Shown in pieces: positions 45,169 through 53,615 of a stretch of 64,000 nucleotides of DNA (the first letter of the stretch is position 1; every line of letters begins with the position of its first letter). The notes below the pieces were generated by a model. That model saw nothing but the letters and a program-made list of their open reading frames with translations, was not told where the DNA came from and did no database searches. The translations under genes and the position numbers were made by a program. This DNA comes from Gracilinema caldarium DSM 7334 (GTDB lineage Bacteria; Spirochaetota; Spirochaetia; Treponematales; Breznakiellaceae): NCBI RefSeq assembly GCF_000219725.1, contig NC_015732.1:1612001-1676000 (forward strand), given 5' to 3'.

Positions 45169-46284
45169 AATCCTTTTATACAAACTCAACAATTCTCTTG
45201 CCGCTTTATCCCATGAAAAGATTCCACTTCGAACTCTTTCTAATCCTTTAGAAATTAATAAATTTCTAAACTTTTCATCATCAACAATTTTACCCATTGC
45301 TTCTGCAAAACCTTTTACATCATTTGGATCTTTCACTAATAATGCACAATCATCAACAACTTCTGGAATTGCAAAGACTGATGAGGTAACAACAGGACAT
45401 CCAGAAGCCATAGCTTCTATATTTGGTATCCCAAAACCTTCAGCCAAACTTGGAAAGATAAAGAGATCTGCCCCTGACATGAGCTCAGCAGAATCTTGTT
45501 CAGAAATGAACCCTGGGGTTATAAGTCTATCTTCTATTTGTAAAACCATAGCTTCTTTTTTTACAGTATCATTATCCCACCCTTTCCCTGCACATACCAG
45601 CTTATGTGGGCGCCCATTGTTTTGTTCAATAAAACGTTTAAAGGCCTTTAGCAAAACCCATGGATTTTTTCGTTCAGAAAAACGGCTAATATGATAAATA
45701 TAGGGTGATTTTATTCCATATTTTTCTAGAATAACACACTTATTAGTGTTCTTTGGATTGTACACATCACTAATACCATTATATGCAACAACAATTTTTT
45801 CGCTTGGAACTTTAAAATTATCAACTAAGTACTTTTTAGTTGTATTTGATACTGTAAAAATACTATCCATTTTTCTTGCAAAGCGAGGTACTAAATATCG
45901 TTCATGAAACATTTCTACTGGGCCAAAAAATTGCGGTATTAATAACTGTTCTACACCATGTATCGTTGCAACCTTTTTATTAGGTACACCGTATATTGGT
46001 GCATATATCGTAAGTGGCGTATAATGAACCAGATCAAAGGCTTCTTTTTTTAAAATTAATGAGCTTAATAGTGGATTTCTTGGTACAATAAGTTCTCGCA
46101 CTTTTTTATATATAGGATTTGAACTAGGTTTATAATGTATAAATGTTATATGAAATAGTTTTTCTTTAGTATTTATATCAACTATTCTTTGCATTATCTG
46201 ATCAAGGTGATGCCCAGATCCGCTATTCCAATTATCCAGTTGTTTGGTAAAAACTGCTATTTTAGGTATAGACGTCATCTTCAT
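45157..46284 (-). CDS. GT4-family glycosyltransferase on the opposite strand
   Basis: 375 aa. 'WNSGSGHHLDQIMQRIV' is the acceptor loop, 'YHISRFSERKNPWVLLKAFKRFI' the start of the donor domain, and 'SLAEGFGIPNIEAMASGCPVVTSSV' the E-x7-E motif. It is the only reversed gene in the cluster (21055-51374). An ATG at 46284 or 46278 is possible. It needs its own promoter, probably in the 31-base gap to the divergent gene or inside that gene. Confidence 0.85.
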   Translation of the reverse strand: MKMTSIPKIAVFTKQLDNWNSGSGHHLDQIMQRIVDINTKEKLFHITFIHYKPSSNPIYKKVRELIVPRNPLLSSLILKKEAFDLVHYTPLTIYAPIYGVPNKKVATIHGVEQLLIPQFFGPVEMFHERYLVPRFARKMDSIFTVSNTTKKYLVDNFKVPSEKIVVAYNGISDVYNPKNTNKCVILEKYGIKSPYIYHISRFSERKNPWVLLKAFKRFIEQNNGRPHKLVCAGKGWDNDTVKKEAMVLQIEDRLITPGFISEQDSAELMSGADLFIFPSLAEGFGIPNIEAMASGCPVVTSSVFAIPEVVDDCALLVKDPNDVKGFAEAMGKIVDDEKFRNLLISKGLERVRSGIFSWDKAARELLSLYKRILEV

Positions 46285-46315
46285 AATTACTATATTATAC
46301 TCTTAAAGCATAATT

Positions 46316-47395
46316 ATGAGCAATATAACAGTACTTACACTCGTAGATCGTATCGCAACATTTTATTCATTAAAGCCCTTTATTTTTTTTGGCGGTTCTA
46401 AGCGATTTACTTTTACTTCAGATCCTGTATTTTGTTTAAAAAAAGATAAAAACAATATACTCATTATGGTCCGTCAATTCATCAAACCAGACATCGTAGA
46501 TCTTGAATTGATGAAAAATCTTAGAAAAAAATATGAAGTTATCGCTTTTTTTCATGATGATGCAGGTGGTGGAATACCAAGATTAGAAGTTTTACCCTAC
46601 GTTAATTTATTTTATCAAAAAGCATTATTTAAAGATATCAATCTTTATAAAAAAAGACTATATGGTAAAGAATTATACTCTGATTATTACCACACAAAAT
46701 ATGCTGTACAAGATAAAGAACATAAAGAAAGAGCTATCGTTGAAGATGATGCCCAGTTAAATAAATTACGGCTTTCCTGGAATATTGGAATTGGCGATTA
46801 TCCAAGAGAACAATTCAGACAAAGGTTTGGAACAGCCTTAGCGAAGGTATTTGGACCATCAATATCAAAACATATCTATTCCCGAAAAAAGATTAACTAT
46901 AATCCTGTCGATTATAATAAAGGAATCTTTCAGGTTCATGCAAGATTAGGATTAACCGGACGACCTTCTATTGCCTACCAACGCTATTTAATCCTAAATA
47001 AGATTAAAAATGATCCTCGTTTTCTTATTGGAGAAGTATCACAAAAACAATATAATTACGAAACCAAGCATTCAAAAATGATATTATCCCCCTTTGGATG
47101 GGGAGAGTTATGTCTTCGAGATTTCGAAGCTGTTAGAGCCGGTTCAGTATTATTAAAGCCAGATATGGGACATCTATTAACTTGGCCTGATATCTTTATA
47201 CCCTTTGAAACCTATGTCCCCTTCTCTTGGGATGTCGATGATCTACTCGATAAAGTAGATGCCTATTTAGGAAATGACCAAGCAAGGAAACAGATTGCAT
47301 ATAATGCATGGGATGTCTATAGAGATCAAATGAATCAACTAGAAAACCGATTTGAATCTATTATTGGAGAGATTTGTTCATGCACTACTCAATAA
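46316..47395 (+). CDS. Putative glycosyltransferase (GT-B-like C-terminus)
   Basis: 359 aa. The N-terminal part has 'NILIMVRQFIKPDIVDLELM', the C-terminal part 'MILSPFGWGELCLRDFEAVRAGSVLLKPDMGHL' near residues 255-290, which resembles the donor site of CgeB/exostosin-like transferases. No clear DxD. Overlap of 16 bases with the CDP-alcohol enzyme gene suggests they are coupled and act together. Confidence 0.65.
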   Translation: MSNITVLTLVDRIATFYSLKPFIFFGGSKRFTFTSDPVFCLKKDKNNILIMVRQFIKPDIVDLELMKNLRKKYEVIAFFHDDAGGGIPRLEVLPYVNLFYQKALFKDINLYKKRLYGKELYSDYYHTKYAVQDKEHKERAIVEDDAQLNKLRLSWNIGIGDYPREQFRQRFGTALAKVFGPSISKHIYSRKKINYNPVDYNKGIFQVHARLGLTGRPSIAYQRYLILNKIKNDPRFLIGEVSQKQYNYETKHSKMILSPFGWGELCLRDFEAVRAGSVLLKPDMGHLLTWPDIFIPFETYVPFSWDVDDLLDKVDAYLGNDQARKQIAYNAWDVYRDQMNQLENRFESIIGEICSCTTQ

Positions 47396-48090
47396 AAGAT
47401 ATCATTGCATCACTTCCAGAAGAAAAAAAATATTCCGATTCATATTGGACTCGTTTTGTATTACGACCAGTCTCGTTTCCTATCAGCTGGTTTTTTCTTA
47501 AACTTAATTGCACACCTAATGGAGTATCTTGGATTGGAGTGTTTATTGCCGTATTAGGCGGCTTATTATTCGGTATCAATTATTTTATTCCAATTCAAAT
47601 AAACATATTATACTGGTTAGGTTTACTGTGCTTTTTCATTTTTTCTATATTTGATTGTGTTGATGGGAATATGGCACGAACCATTAATTTACCTAACCCA
47701 TGGGGCTCTTGGGTAGATGCAGTTGGCGGATATATTGCATATACAGTTGCTCTATTATCGCTTGGACTTGCAACAGGGGCTATGCATAGAGAATTAAGTG
47801 GCTTATATATCTTCCTTGGAGGTTTTTCAGCTGCTACCAATATGCTTATGCGGGCAACCGTTCAATCACACAGAGCTAATAAGGCAAAACTTTTTGGTAT
47901 AGAACAATCAGCATCACCGGAATCTGAAAAAAGGCTCTCTGAACATTTAGGTATTACGGGAATAATGTTTCCTTTATTTGGTATTGGTGTTTTATATCAT
48001 GTATTATCTTTTGTATTATTTTTTTACACTATAGTATATGGTATTGGATCAATATGGATTCTTTTTAAGTTATGTAGAAAACTACATTAA
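47380..48090 (+). CDS. CDP-alcohol phosphotransferase family protein, D4 missing
   Basis: 236 aa with about six membrane helices. ATG at 47380 inside the end of the previous gene. The family motif DxxDGxxARx8GxxxDxxxD is present as 'DCVDGNMAR' (Asp92, Asp95) and 'GSWVDAVGG' (Gly109, Asp113), but position 117 is Gly, not the fourth Asp, which is thought to be the catalytic base. Either another residue serves or the subfamily differs in reaction. Members use CDP-alcohols to make phospholipids or glycan phosphodiesters. Confidence 0.85.
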   Translation: MHYSIKDIIASLPEEKKYSDSYWTRFVLRPVSFPISWFFLKLNCTPNGVSWIGVFIAVLGGLLFGINYFIPIQINILYWLGLLCFFIFSIFDCVDGNMARTINLPNPWGSWVDAVGGYIAYTVALLSLGLATGAMHRELSGLYIFLGGFSAATNMLMRATVQSHRANKAKLFGIEQSASPESEKRLSEHLGITGIMFPLFGIGVLYHVLSFVLFFYTIVYGIGSIWILFKLCRKLH

Positions 48091-48105
48091 ATAGGGAAGA
48101 ATGGC

Positions 48106-49131
48106 ATGTCTACTTATCTCATTACTGGTGCAGCAGGTTTTATTGGTTTTCATCTTTCTAAACGATTGATAGAACAGGGTCATACTGTTATAGGGCTCGA
48201 TAATATTAATGATTATTATGACATTACATTAAAATATGCAAGAATAGCACAATTAGGAATTAAAAAAGATGAAGCAGAAAAATACAACCAACTCGTTAAA
48301 AGTACAAAATATCATACTTTTTCGTTTATCCGATTAAATCTCGAAGATTATAATAATCTTATAGATATTTTTAACCAATATAACTTCGATTGTGTAATTA
48401 ACTTAGCGGCGCAGGCCGGGGTTCGGTATAGTATCGATCATCCCTTTTCCTATGTTCAAAGCAACCTTGTAGGATTTTTATCAATTCTCGAAGCTTGTAG
48501 GCATTTTAAGATTCCCCATCTAATTTATGCTTCAAGTTCATCTGTTTATGGAATGAATTCAAAATATCCCTTCAGTGAAGATGATCCAGTTGACCATCCT
48601 GTAAGCCTCTATGCAGCTACGAAACGGGCAAATGAACTTATGGCCCATACCTATTCGCATCTCTATGGTTTTCGTACTACTGGACTTCGTTTTTTTACAG
48701 TTTATGGACCATGGGGCAGACCAGACATGGCCTATTTTAAATTTGCCAGGTCAATAATGGAAGAAAAGCCGATAGAGGTTTACAATAATGGTGATATGTA
48801 CCGAGATTTCACCTATATTGATGACATTATTGATGGAATTGTCTGCGTATCAAATAAAAACAAAGAAAATAATGAACTTTTTAAAATTTACAATATTGGT
48901 AATAACAATCCTGAAAAGCTTTCAAAATTAATTACAGTTTTAGAAGAATCTCTTGGGAAAAAGGCTCAAAAAATCTATTTGCCTATGCAACCTGGTGATG
49001 TATACCGAACCGCAGCAGATATTACCGCTTTGAGTCGAGATTGCAACTGGCAACCGCATACTTCTCTTAAAACAGGCATTAAAAGCTTTGCAAAATGGTT
49101 TTTATCATTCTATAATTACGTAAATTTATGA
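48106..49131 (+). CDS. UDP-glucuronate 4-epimerase
   Basis: 341 aa. 'YLITGAAGFIGFHLSKRLIEQGHTVIGLDNINDYYDITLK' is typical of UDP-GlcA epimerases (LpsL/CapI); the active site is 'SSSSVYG' and 'SLYAATKRANE'. It converts UDP-glucuronate, the Ugd product, into UDP-galacturonate. RBS AGGGAAGA. Confidence 0.9.
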   Translation: MSTYLITGAAGFIGFHLSKRLIEQGHTVIGLDNINDYYDITLKYARIAQLGIKKDEAEKYNQLVKSTKYHTFSFIRLNLEDYNNLIDIFNQYNFDCVINLAAQAGVRYSIDHPFSYVQSNLVGFLSILEACRHFKIPHLIYASSSSVYGMNSKYPFSEDDPVDHPVSLYAATKRANELMAHTYSHLYGFRTTGLRFFTVYGPWGRPDMAYFKFARSIMEEKPIEVYNNGDMYRDFTYIDDIIDGIVCVSNKNKENNELFKIYNIGNNNPEKLSKLITVLEESLGKKAQKIYLPMQPGDVYRTAADITALSRDCNWQPHTSLKTGIKSFAKWFLSFYNYVNL

Positions 49132-49143
49132 GGTATGTGAACG

Positions 49144-50586
49144 ATGAAGCTCGCAGATTTTGATATTTGGTACCGTTCTCGTTATAAACGTACTACATCG
49201 GGATATGCAACGTTTTTCTTTATTATTTCAGATCTTTTCGCACTTTTTCTCTCTTTTGGAACAGGTTTTTTTATTGTCAATCTTTATGATTTACATGCAA
49301 TTAATTTTAAATCTTTTGTAACCTATTGGCCCTATTTACCAACTTTTATATTAATTTTTTATGCTAACCAGCTCTACCCTGGTGTAACCCTCGCACCTGC
49401 AGAAGAATTACGTCGTTTCTTTATCGGTTCAATAATTGGCCATGGTGCAATTCTGTTAACCATGTATTTAGAGCATCAAACGATCAATTATATCATGATC
49501 GCTTTTATTATCAGCTGGTTTTTCTCTTACTGGTACTTGCTTATCTGTCGGTCTTTTACTAGATGGCTTGTTAGTAAAACATCATTCTGGGGTATTCCTG
49601 CAGTTATATATGGTTGTGGTGCCTCTGGAAAATTAGTAGCAGACCGACTGCTTGAAGTTCCATCAATTGGTTATGTCCCAGTATTATTTCTTGATGACGA
49701 TCCTTCAGTAGGTGAAACATATAAAAATATTCCCATTATACATGATACTAGCATAGGGCCAGAACTGGTAGAAAGATACAACATAAAAATGGCTATTGTT
49801 GCGATGCCCCGAGTTGATCGTCATCGTTTAGCTGATATTCTTAATGAATCGGTTTCTGCTTTTAGATATAATGTATTAATTCCTGACTTCTTTGGTCTTA
49901 CCAACATGTGGATGTCGGTACGAGACTTTGATGGCATACTCGGTCTTGCAACCAGTCAGCGACTTCTTATGCCTTGGAACCGACTGCGAAAACGAGTATT
50001 AGACCTTCTGTTAGTGCTTGTTGGTGGTATTTTACTTCTGCCATTATTTCTATTTATAGCACTTTTAATAAAAGTTTCATCACCAGGGCCAGTTCTGTAC
50101 GGTCATACCCGTATCGGTCGAAATGGAAAACCCTTTAAAGCTTATAAATTCCGTTCAATGGTAAAGGATGCTGATAAAAAACTTAAGGACCTTCTTGAAA
50201 GAGATCCTGAAGCTAGAAAAGAATGGGAAACGAGCTTTAAACTCAAAAATGATCCACGGATTACTCCAATAGGCAAGTTTTTACGGAAGACTAGCCTAGA
50301 TGAATTTCCACAGCTTATCAATGTGCTTAAAAATGAAATGAGCCTTATTGGGCCTCGGCCTATTGTTGAGGCTGAAATTGAAAAATATGGAAAACATTTC
50401 AAACGAGTTTTTGCAGTTAAACCGGGATTAACAGGTCTCTGGCAGGTTTCAGGACGATCGGATACAGATTATGATGAACGGGTTGCTTTTGATACCTATT
50501 ATATCCAGAGTTGGTCAATTTGGCTTGATTTATGGATCCTTTATAAAACTGTTGGTGTTGTTTTTAGAGGAAAGGGTGCGTATTAA
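49144..50586 (+). CDS. Undecaprenyl-phosphate sugar-1-phosphate transferase (WbaP type)
   Basis: 480 aa. Four or five membrane helices at the N-terminus (to about residue 135), a CoA-binding-like Rossmann domain in the middle ('AVIYGCGASGKLVADRLLE'), and a C-terminal catalytic domain with one re-entrant helix (about 285-305) followed by 'PVLYGHTRIGRNGKPFKAYKFRSM', 'TSLDEFPQLINVLKNEMSLIGPRP' and 'KPGLTGLWQVSGRS'. It starts the lipid-linked glycan. Sugar may be galactose or glucose. It stands at the end of the cluster, just before an exported protein. Confidence 0.93.
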   Translation: MKLADFDIWYRSRYKRTTSGYATFFFIISDLFALFLSFGTGFFIVNLYDLHAINFKSFVTYWPYLPTFILIFYANQLYPGVTLAPAEELRRFFIGSIIGHGAILLTMYLEHQTINYIMIAFIISWFFSYWYLLICRSFTRWLVSKTSFWGIPAVIYGCGASGKLVADRLLEVPSIGYVPVLFLDDDPSVGETYKNIPIIHDTSIGPELVERYNIKMAIVAMPRVDRHRLADILNESVSAFRYNVLIPDFFGLTNMWMSVRDFDGILGLATSQRLLMPWNRLRKRVLDLLLVLVGGILLLPLFLFIALLIKVSSPGPVLYGHTRIGRNGKPFKAYKFRSMVKDADKKLKDLLERDPEARKEWETSFKLKNDPRITPIGKFLRKTSLDEFPQLINVLKNEMSLIGPRPIVEAEIEKYGKHFKRVFAVKPGLTGLWQVSGRSDTDYDERVAFDTYYIQSWSIWLDLWILYKTVGVVFRGKGAY

Positions 50587-51374
50587 TGAATATAAAAAAA
50601 AGTAATATCGCAATTTTATTTTTTATTACCTTTGCTCCTTTTTTATTTTCACAGAATAGATCTCTTGCTGATCTATATCCTGAAAAAAGTAAAGATTCTT
50701 TAAATATTCTCTTTTCCGAACATGGCTTTATTCAGACACTGGAAAAATCAACACAAAAGCCAATGTTTGAGCCACTATTAGATACTCCATTATATTTTAA
50801 TAATATTATTCAACAAAGGAAACCAAGTTTTGTTATAGAATCGGCTCGTATAATTTCATTAAAAAATACGGTCTCTTTACAAAACATTTTTATTTCGCTA
50901 AGTAGAGTGCGTGATTTAGCTGGTAGAACTTATAAATCGAGTAGTCGTGGAAAAGAGGTTCCTCTCTTTGAAACCGCTACAAGAATAGAAAGTCCTAGAA
51001 AACCAACCCCCTTAGAAGATCCTCGCAATACAATTCATGATGTAATACCCTCAAAACAGGTGTTTTATATTTTGTTAAAAGATATCAATTTTGGAAACTC
51101 TTATTATAAAATTGAAATGCAAACCTATGATAAGGGTCTTATGTTTATTTTAACGAATGCAAAAACACTTTCCTATGGTATCATTCCAGTTATTGGTGAA
51201 GATCGATTTATTTCTGTTTTATACATAGAACCACTAAAGGAAGGCTTATTACTTTATAACCAAGCTGGAGCCCAAGTAAATTCTATCATCTCCTCCCAGG
51301 TGCACATGCCTTCGGCAATTCGTAAACGGCTCGATGTCTTTATTGATTGGTTGGTGGATGGTCTAGGCCAATAA
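50586..51374 (+). CDS. Exported protein, Treponema-type, unknown function
   Basis: 262 aa; ATG overlaps the WbaP stop by one base. Signal peptide with cleavage near residue 22 ('FLFSQ'). The mature part is mixed alpha/beta with a beta-rich centre; several Treponema-like secreted proteins of DUF6675 type look similar, but I cannot confirm the family. Its 3' end overlaps flgJ, convergent, by 35 bases. Position suggests cotranscription with WbaP, or a role in anchoring or export. Confidence 0.6.
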   Translation: MNIKKSNIAILFFITFAPFLFSQNRSLADLYPEKSKDSLNILFSEHGFIQTLEKSTQKPMFEPLLDTPLYFNNIIQQRKPSFVIESARIISLKNTVSLQNIFISLSRVRDLAGRTYKSSSRGKEVPLFETATRIESPRKPTPLEDPRNTIHDVIPSKQVFYILLKDINFGNSYYKIEMQTYDKGLMFILTNAKTLSYGIIPVIGEDRFISVLYIEPLKEGLLLYNQAGAQVNSIISSQVHMPSAIRKRLDVFIDWLVDGLGQ

Positions 51375-51801
51375 CCTTCCCGCGCTGGCCGGTCAGTTCC
51401 AGATAGGCCAGATCGGCTAAACCGAACCCGCTGTTTTTCGTAAGGTTGGTTGCGTATTGATCGTAGAGCATATCCTCATACATTTTGCCCGCAAAACCTT
51501 CATCCATCAATTCTGATTTCATGACGGTTTTGCGCATGCCCTCAAGAAGATTTTTAACTAAAAAGCCTTCCAAAGCCTGGCATTGTTCATAGAGCTTACT
51601 GGTTTTATCAATTTCAGCTTTTCCTGCATGTCTTATTTTTTCTGATGGGTTTTTCTCCGGCTTTGTTGCAGTATCCCCATTGGCATTTTTTGCCTTTTCC
51701 AGCAGGCTCGCGAAGGCATTCGATTCGACAGGAACCGTGCTATTCGATTCGCTTATGAGACTTTGCTGAACTAAAAGACTTCCTATCGCTCCTACATTCA
51801 T
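51340..51801 (-). CDS. flgJ: Flagellar rod-binding protein, FlgJ N-terminal type
   Basis: 153 aa. 'LYEQCQALEGFLVKNLLEGMRKTV' and 'GGFAGKMYEDMLYDQYATNLTKNSGFGLADL'-like segments (here 'EGFAGKMYEDMLYDQYA') are the FlgJ rod-cap domain; the muramidase domain of enterobacterial FlgJ is absent, as in other spirochaetes. It is the last gene of the flgF-flgG-flgJ unit, with a 65-base gap after flgG. Confidence 0.85.
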   Translation of the reverse strand: MNVGAIGSLLVQQSLISESNSTVPVESNAFASLLEKAKNANGDTATKPEKNPSEKIRHAGKAEIDKTSKLYEQCQALEGFLVKNLLEGMRKTVMKSELMDEGFAGKMYEDMLYDQYATNLTKNSGFGLADLAYLELTGQRGKVIGLDHPPTNQ

Positions 51802-51866
51802 CGTATTTCTCCCTGCCTGCTCTATTAAATTATGGTTCTACACTTATTAATTTTACCGTTTTAATC

Positions 51867-52661
51867 CTACCGCTTTAAACCTGTAGCAATCCCAAGCATA
51901 TTGTCGCTGGTCTGGATGGTCTTTGAGTTAAACTCATAAGCCCGCTGAGCGACAATCAGGTTTACCATTTCCCGCACCACTGAAACATTGGACATTTCAA
52001 GGAACTTGTGTACGATTTTTCCCATGCCATCGAATCCTGGACGGCCAGCAATGGGATTTCCAGAAGCGTTGGTCACCTTGAAGAGGTTTTCGCCAACGGC
52101 GGTAAGTCCCACCGGGTTGGGAAAACGGTACAGCTCCATCTGTCCCACCTGGATGGGGTCATCCTGGCCGGGAACCTTCACGGTGATACGACCATCCTGG
52201 GAGACGCTTAGGGTTTCCGGTATAAAGCCTTCGGGCAGCACCACATCGGGCAAAACATGGTATCCATTAGAGGTTACCAGGCGGCCATCACTGTCTATTT
52301 TAAATGCACCGTCCCGGGTATAGGCATAACTGCCGTCATACATTTGAATGCGGAAAAAACCGTCGCCCTGAATTGCAAAATCTGAAACGTTTTCTGTATT
52401 CTGCAGGGCTCCCTGGGTGAACATCCGTTGGGTTGCGGATACCTTGACACCATGGCCCATCTGAACACCGACGGGGGTTACCGTCTCTTCCGTAGCAGGG
52501 GTGCCAGCAGTTTTTATCGTCTGGTATAAGAGATCCTCAAAATCGGCCCGCATTTTCTTAAAACCAGAGGTGTTCACGTTAGCCAGATTGTTGGAAATGG
52601 TATCAATATTTGCCTGCTGACCAATCATACCGGACGCACCGGTCCATAGACTTCTAACCAT
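51867..52661 (-). CDS. flgG: Flagellar distal rod protein FlgG
   Basis: 264 aa. 'SLWTGASGMIGQQANIDTIS' followed by 'NNLANVNTSGFKKMRADFEDLLYQT' is the FlgG N-terminus, and 'EMSNVSVVREMVNLIVAQRAYEFNSKTIQ' the C-terminus; both halves form the coiled D0 rod structure. Length is typical. RBS AGGGGGAA before the ATG. It forms the distal rod of the periplasmic flagellum. Confidence 0.95.
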   Translation of the reverse strand: MVRSLWTGASGMIGQQANIDTISNNLANVNTSGFKKMRADFEDLLYQTIKTAGTPATEETVTPVGVQMGHGVKVSATQRMFTQGALQNTENVSDFAIQGDGFFRIQMYDGSYAYTRDGAFKIDSDGRLVTSNGYHVLPDVVLPEGFIPETLSVSQDGRITVKVPGQDDPIQVGQMELYRFPNPVGLTAVGENLFKVTNASGNPIAGRPGFDGMGKIVHKFLEMSNVSVVREMVNLIVAQRAYEFNSKTIQTSDNMLGIATGLKR

Positions 52662-52670
52662 TTATTCCCC

Positions 52671-53519
52671 CTACACTCGCACCACTTCGTTTATCAATTT
52701 CCCGAGCATGGCGTCTTCTGCCTGGACAACCTTCTGGTTTGCCTCATAGGCCCGGTTTACTTCGATCATCTGTACCATTTCGGTAACTGGATTTACATTG
52801 CTGGCTTCTACAAATCCCTGTTCTACCTTAGGCCGCTGTCCTGCTTCTATAATGCGAGCAGGTCCTGAAAAATCTGTTTCCCTGTACAGGCTGGATCCCT
52901 GTTTTTGCAAATACCGGTCATTTTCAAAATTGACAATTTTAAGCGTGTCCAGCAGCACCGTATTCTGCCAGGTATTGGTTTCTTTTGAAGCAAACACTTC
53001 CGGATCATCAGGATAATCCGCATTTACCCAGATCCGGCCATCCTTATCTACCTTAAAATTGTTAGCCTTAACCCGTATGGGGCCATTTTCGCCCAGAACT
53101 GGATAACCTTCCTTTGTTTCCAGATACCCCTCTTTCCCCAGCTGGAAGGACCCGTTTCTCGTATACCGTTCCCCATAGGGGGTAGCTACGCTGAAAAAGC
53201 CCTTCCCGTCCAAGGCAAGGTCAAAGTCATTCTCGGTTTCCTTCATGGCCCCCTGCTCAAAGCTGGTAAAGAGTTCATTTAATTCCACACCGGTACCTAT
53301 TTTACCAATAATGGGGGCTACGTCCGCAGAACCAAAGGGATGTTGATACACGCCGTCATCGTTAAGACGCCGCATCAGCAGTTCCGGGAATGCCTTATGA
53401 ACCGCAATGTCCTTTTTATAGCCATCCACATCCACATTGGCCAGATTATTCGATACCGCATCGAGCCTGTATTGCTGTGCGGTCATGCCGCTGGCGCCGG
53501 TATACCAACCTCTAATCAC
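52671..53519 (-). CDS. flgF: Flagellar proximal-rod protein FlgF (FlgG-like)
   Basis: 282 aa. The start is GTG at 53519 behind GGAGG, and agrees with the predicted sigma-28 start site; a longer reading from TTG 53549 is rejected. 'VIRGWYTGASGMTAQQYR', 'SNNLANVDVDGYKKDI' and C-terminal 'EASNVNPVTEMVQMIEVNRAYEANQK' place it among rod proteins. Two FlgG-like genes in tandem is the Treponema arrangement (called flgG-1/flgG-2 in T. pallidum). Confidence 0.9.
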   Translation of the reverse strand: MIRGWYTGASGMTAQQYRLDAVSNNLANVDVDGYKKDIAVHKAFPELLMRRLNDDGVYQHPFGSADVAPIIGKIGTGVELNELFTSFEQGAMKETENDFDLALDGKGFFSVATPYGERYTRNGSFQLGKEGYLETKEGYPVLGENGPIRVKANNFKVDKDGRIWVNADYPDDPEVFASKETNTWQNTVLLDTLKIVNFENDRYLQKQGSSLYRETDFSGPARIIEAGQRPKVEQGFVEASNVNPVTEMVQMIEVNRAYEANQKVVQAEDAMLGKLINEVVRV

Positions 53520-53539
53520 GTCCGTTGCCTCCGTTTCTA

Positions 53540-53566
53540 GTATCGGCAAAGGTGCAGGGATCCTTA
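53540..53566 (-). promoter_or_regulatory. Sigma-28 (FliA)-type promoter of flgF-flgG-flgJ
   Basis: Minus strand: TAAG (53563-53566), 15 bases, GCCGATAC (53540-53547). Against the consensus TAAA-N15-GCCGATAA, 10 of 12 bases match with ideal spacing. The start site near 53533 lies about 14 bases before the GTG, with the GGAGG RBS within the short leader. The element matches the one at 5131-5157 in both core and spacing. Confidence 0.75.
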
Positions 53567-53615
53567 AGATTGGAAAGCCTATTTATGCTTGCAAAAAAAA
53601 GAGCAACCCTATAGT

